Assembly (NCBI GenBank): GCA_011049715.1
Contig: DRHF01000200.1
Coordinates: 1 to 33,906, forward strand
DNA length: 33,906 bases
Direction of reading: 5' to 3'
From: Desulfobacterales bacterium
GTDB taxonomy: Bacteria; Desulfobacterota; Desulfobacteria; Desulfobacterales; UBA2156
Part shown: in pieces, positions 33,622-33,906 of the stretch
How the letters are laid out: every line of letters starts with the position of its first letter
Position numbering within the stretch: position 1 is the stretch's first letter
Made by a program: the position numbers and the translations under genes
The notes under the pieces: model-generated
Told to the model about the DNA's origin: nothing
Database searches by the model: none
Seen by the model: the letters and a program-made list of their open reading frames with translations, nothing else

Positions 33622-33906
33622 TGACCCGCCCGGTTTTCCGAACTGAATCCAGTACGGTTTCTTTATCCAGCGGCGTCAGGGTTCTCAGGTCGACCACTTC
33701 TACGCTAATGCCTTCTTCTTCCATTAACGCGGCCGCTTCGAGACATTTCAATGTCATATACGAGTAGGTGACAAGGGTGAGGTGTTCTCCCGCTTTTTTG
33801 ATGTCCGCTTTACCGAGCGGCACGGAGTATTCTTCATCCGGGACGTTTCCTTTATTCATATATAGCAATTTATGCTCGATAAATATCACCGGCCCATCGT
33901 CGCGTA
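33467..33906. repeat. inverted duplication of E1 beta (128-bp arms)
   Basis: Arms 33467-33594 and 33779-33906 are reverse complements apart from three differences that I can count. The 184-bp spacer is the reverse complement of the next part of the same gene. The junction lies in the shared ACACCTC at 33588-33594. This is a fold-back structure that reaches the window edge. Confidence 0.9.
33572..33906 (-). pseudogene. E1 beta fragment in inverted orientation
   Basis: On the minus strand the frame is open from the window edge. It first repeats the E1 beta segment around IFIEHKLLYMNKG. It then continues past the truncation point of the plus-strand copy with native-looking sequence (LTLVTYSYMTLKCLEAAAL, then VDLRTLTPLDKETVL). 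It ends in HEACKRGG followed by junction residues. It supplies about 63 residues missing from the plus-strand copy. One residue differs in the overlap (Asn for Ser in GSV/GNV), suggesting a second allele. Confidence 0.75.

Overview
The window looks like a chromosomal contig from a strictly anaerobic Desulfobacterota bacterium, probably a Desulfobacterales-type sulfate reducer. This is inferred from gene style and content: hflKC, a groESL pair with a GGM tail, FmdB, a DciA-like DUF721 protein, a GldA/F/G-DUF4340 cassette, and a corrinoid/methyl-tetrahydrofolate methyltransferase set of the kind used by organisms with a Wood-Ljungdahl C1 pathway. No rRNA or marker tree was available, so the taxonomy is tentative.

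Left part (1-16.3 kb), mostly housekeeping. It holds the 5' part of dnaX (minus strand, cut by the window edge), tRNA-Ser(GGA) and tRNA-Ser(CGA), a TrmN6-like methyltransferase, a DciA-like protein, hflK-hflC, and a 32-residue bS22/AURKAIP1-type ribosomal protein gene with a TTG start. These are followed by an unknown HExxH protein, fmdB, groES-groEL, a LysM protein, a four-gene ABC-2/GldG/DUF4340 operon (minus strand), an 860-bp repeat-rich gap and a secreted coiled-coil protein. Short mobile-looking repeats with the terminal sequence CTCAAGTTT occur upstream of hflK (with a 7-bp target-site duplication) and again near 15.1 kb; a relative lies at 15.4 kb.

Right part (16.4-33.9 kb), an accessory catabolic locus. 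Twelve minus-strand genes run from 29.7 kb back to 17.9 kb: transaldolase-like enzyme, xylose-isomerase-like TIM barrel, Tat-exported substrate-binding protein, two permeases, two different ABC ATPases, methyl-THF:corrinoid methyltransferase, UroD-family methyltransferase, a 56-residue unknown protein, a corrinoid protein and a HAD phosphatase. Divergent from it are a GntR/UTRA regulator, a fructokinase-like PfkB kinase and TPP-dependent E1 alpha and beta subunits. A second PfkB kinase lies beyond the 3' end of the long operon. The five-gene methyltransferase block is bracketed by a 33-bp direct repeat (32/33 identical), as though it had been inserted behind the transporter.

Working model (inference): a GntR-controlled system imports a methylated small carbohydrate or polyol, passes its methyl group through a corrinoid protein to tetrahydrofolate, and processes the carbon skeleton by isomerase, transaldolase, kinase and TPP enzymes. 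The substrate cannot be read from sequence. The last 440 bases contain a 128-bp inverted duplication of the E1 beta gene, which is either an assembly chimera or a real fold-back rearrangement, so the contig end should be treated with caution.
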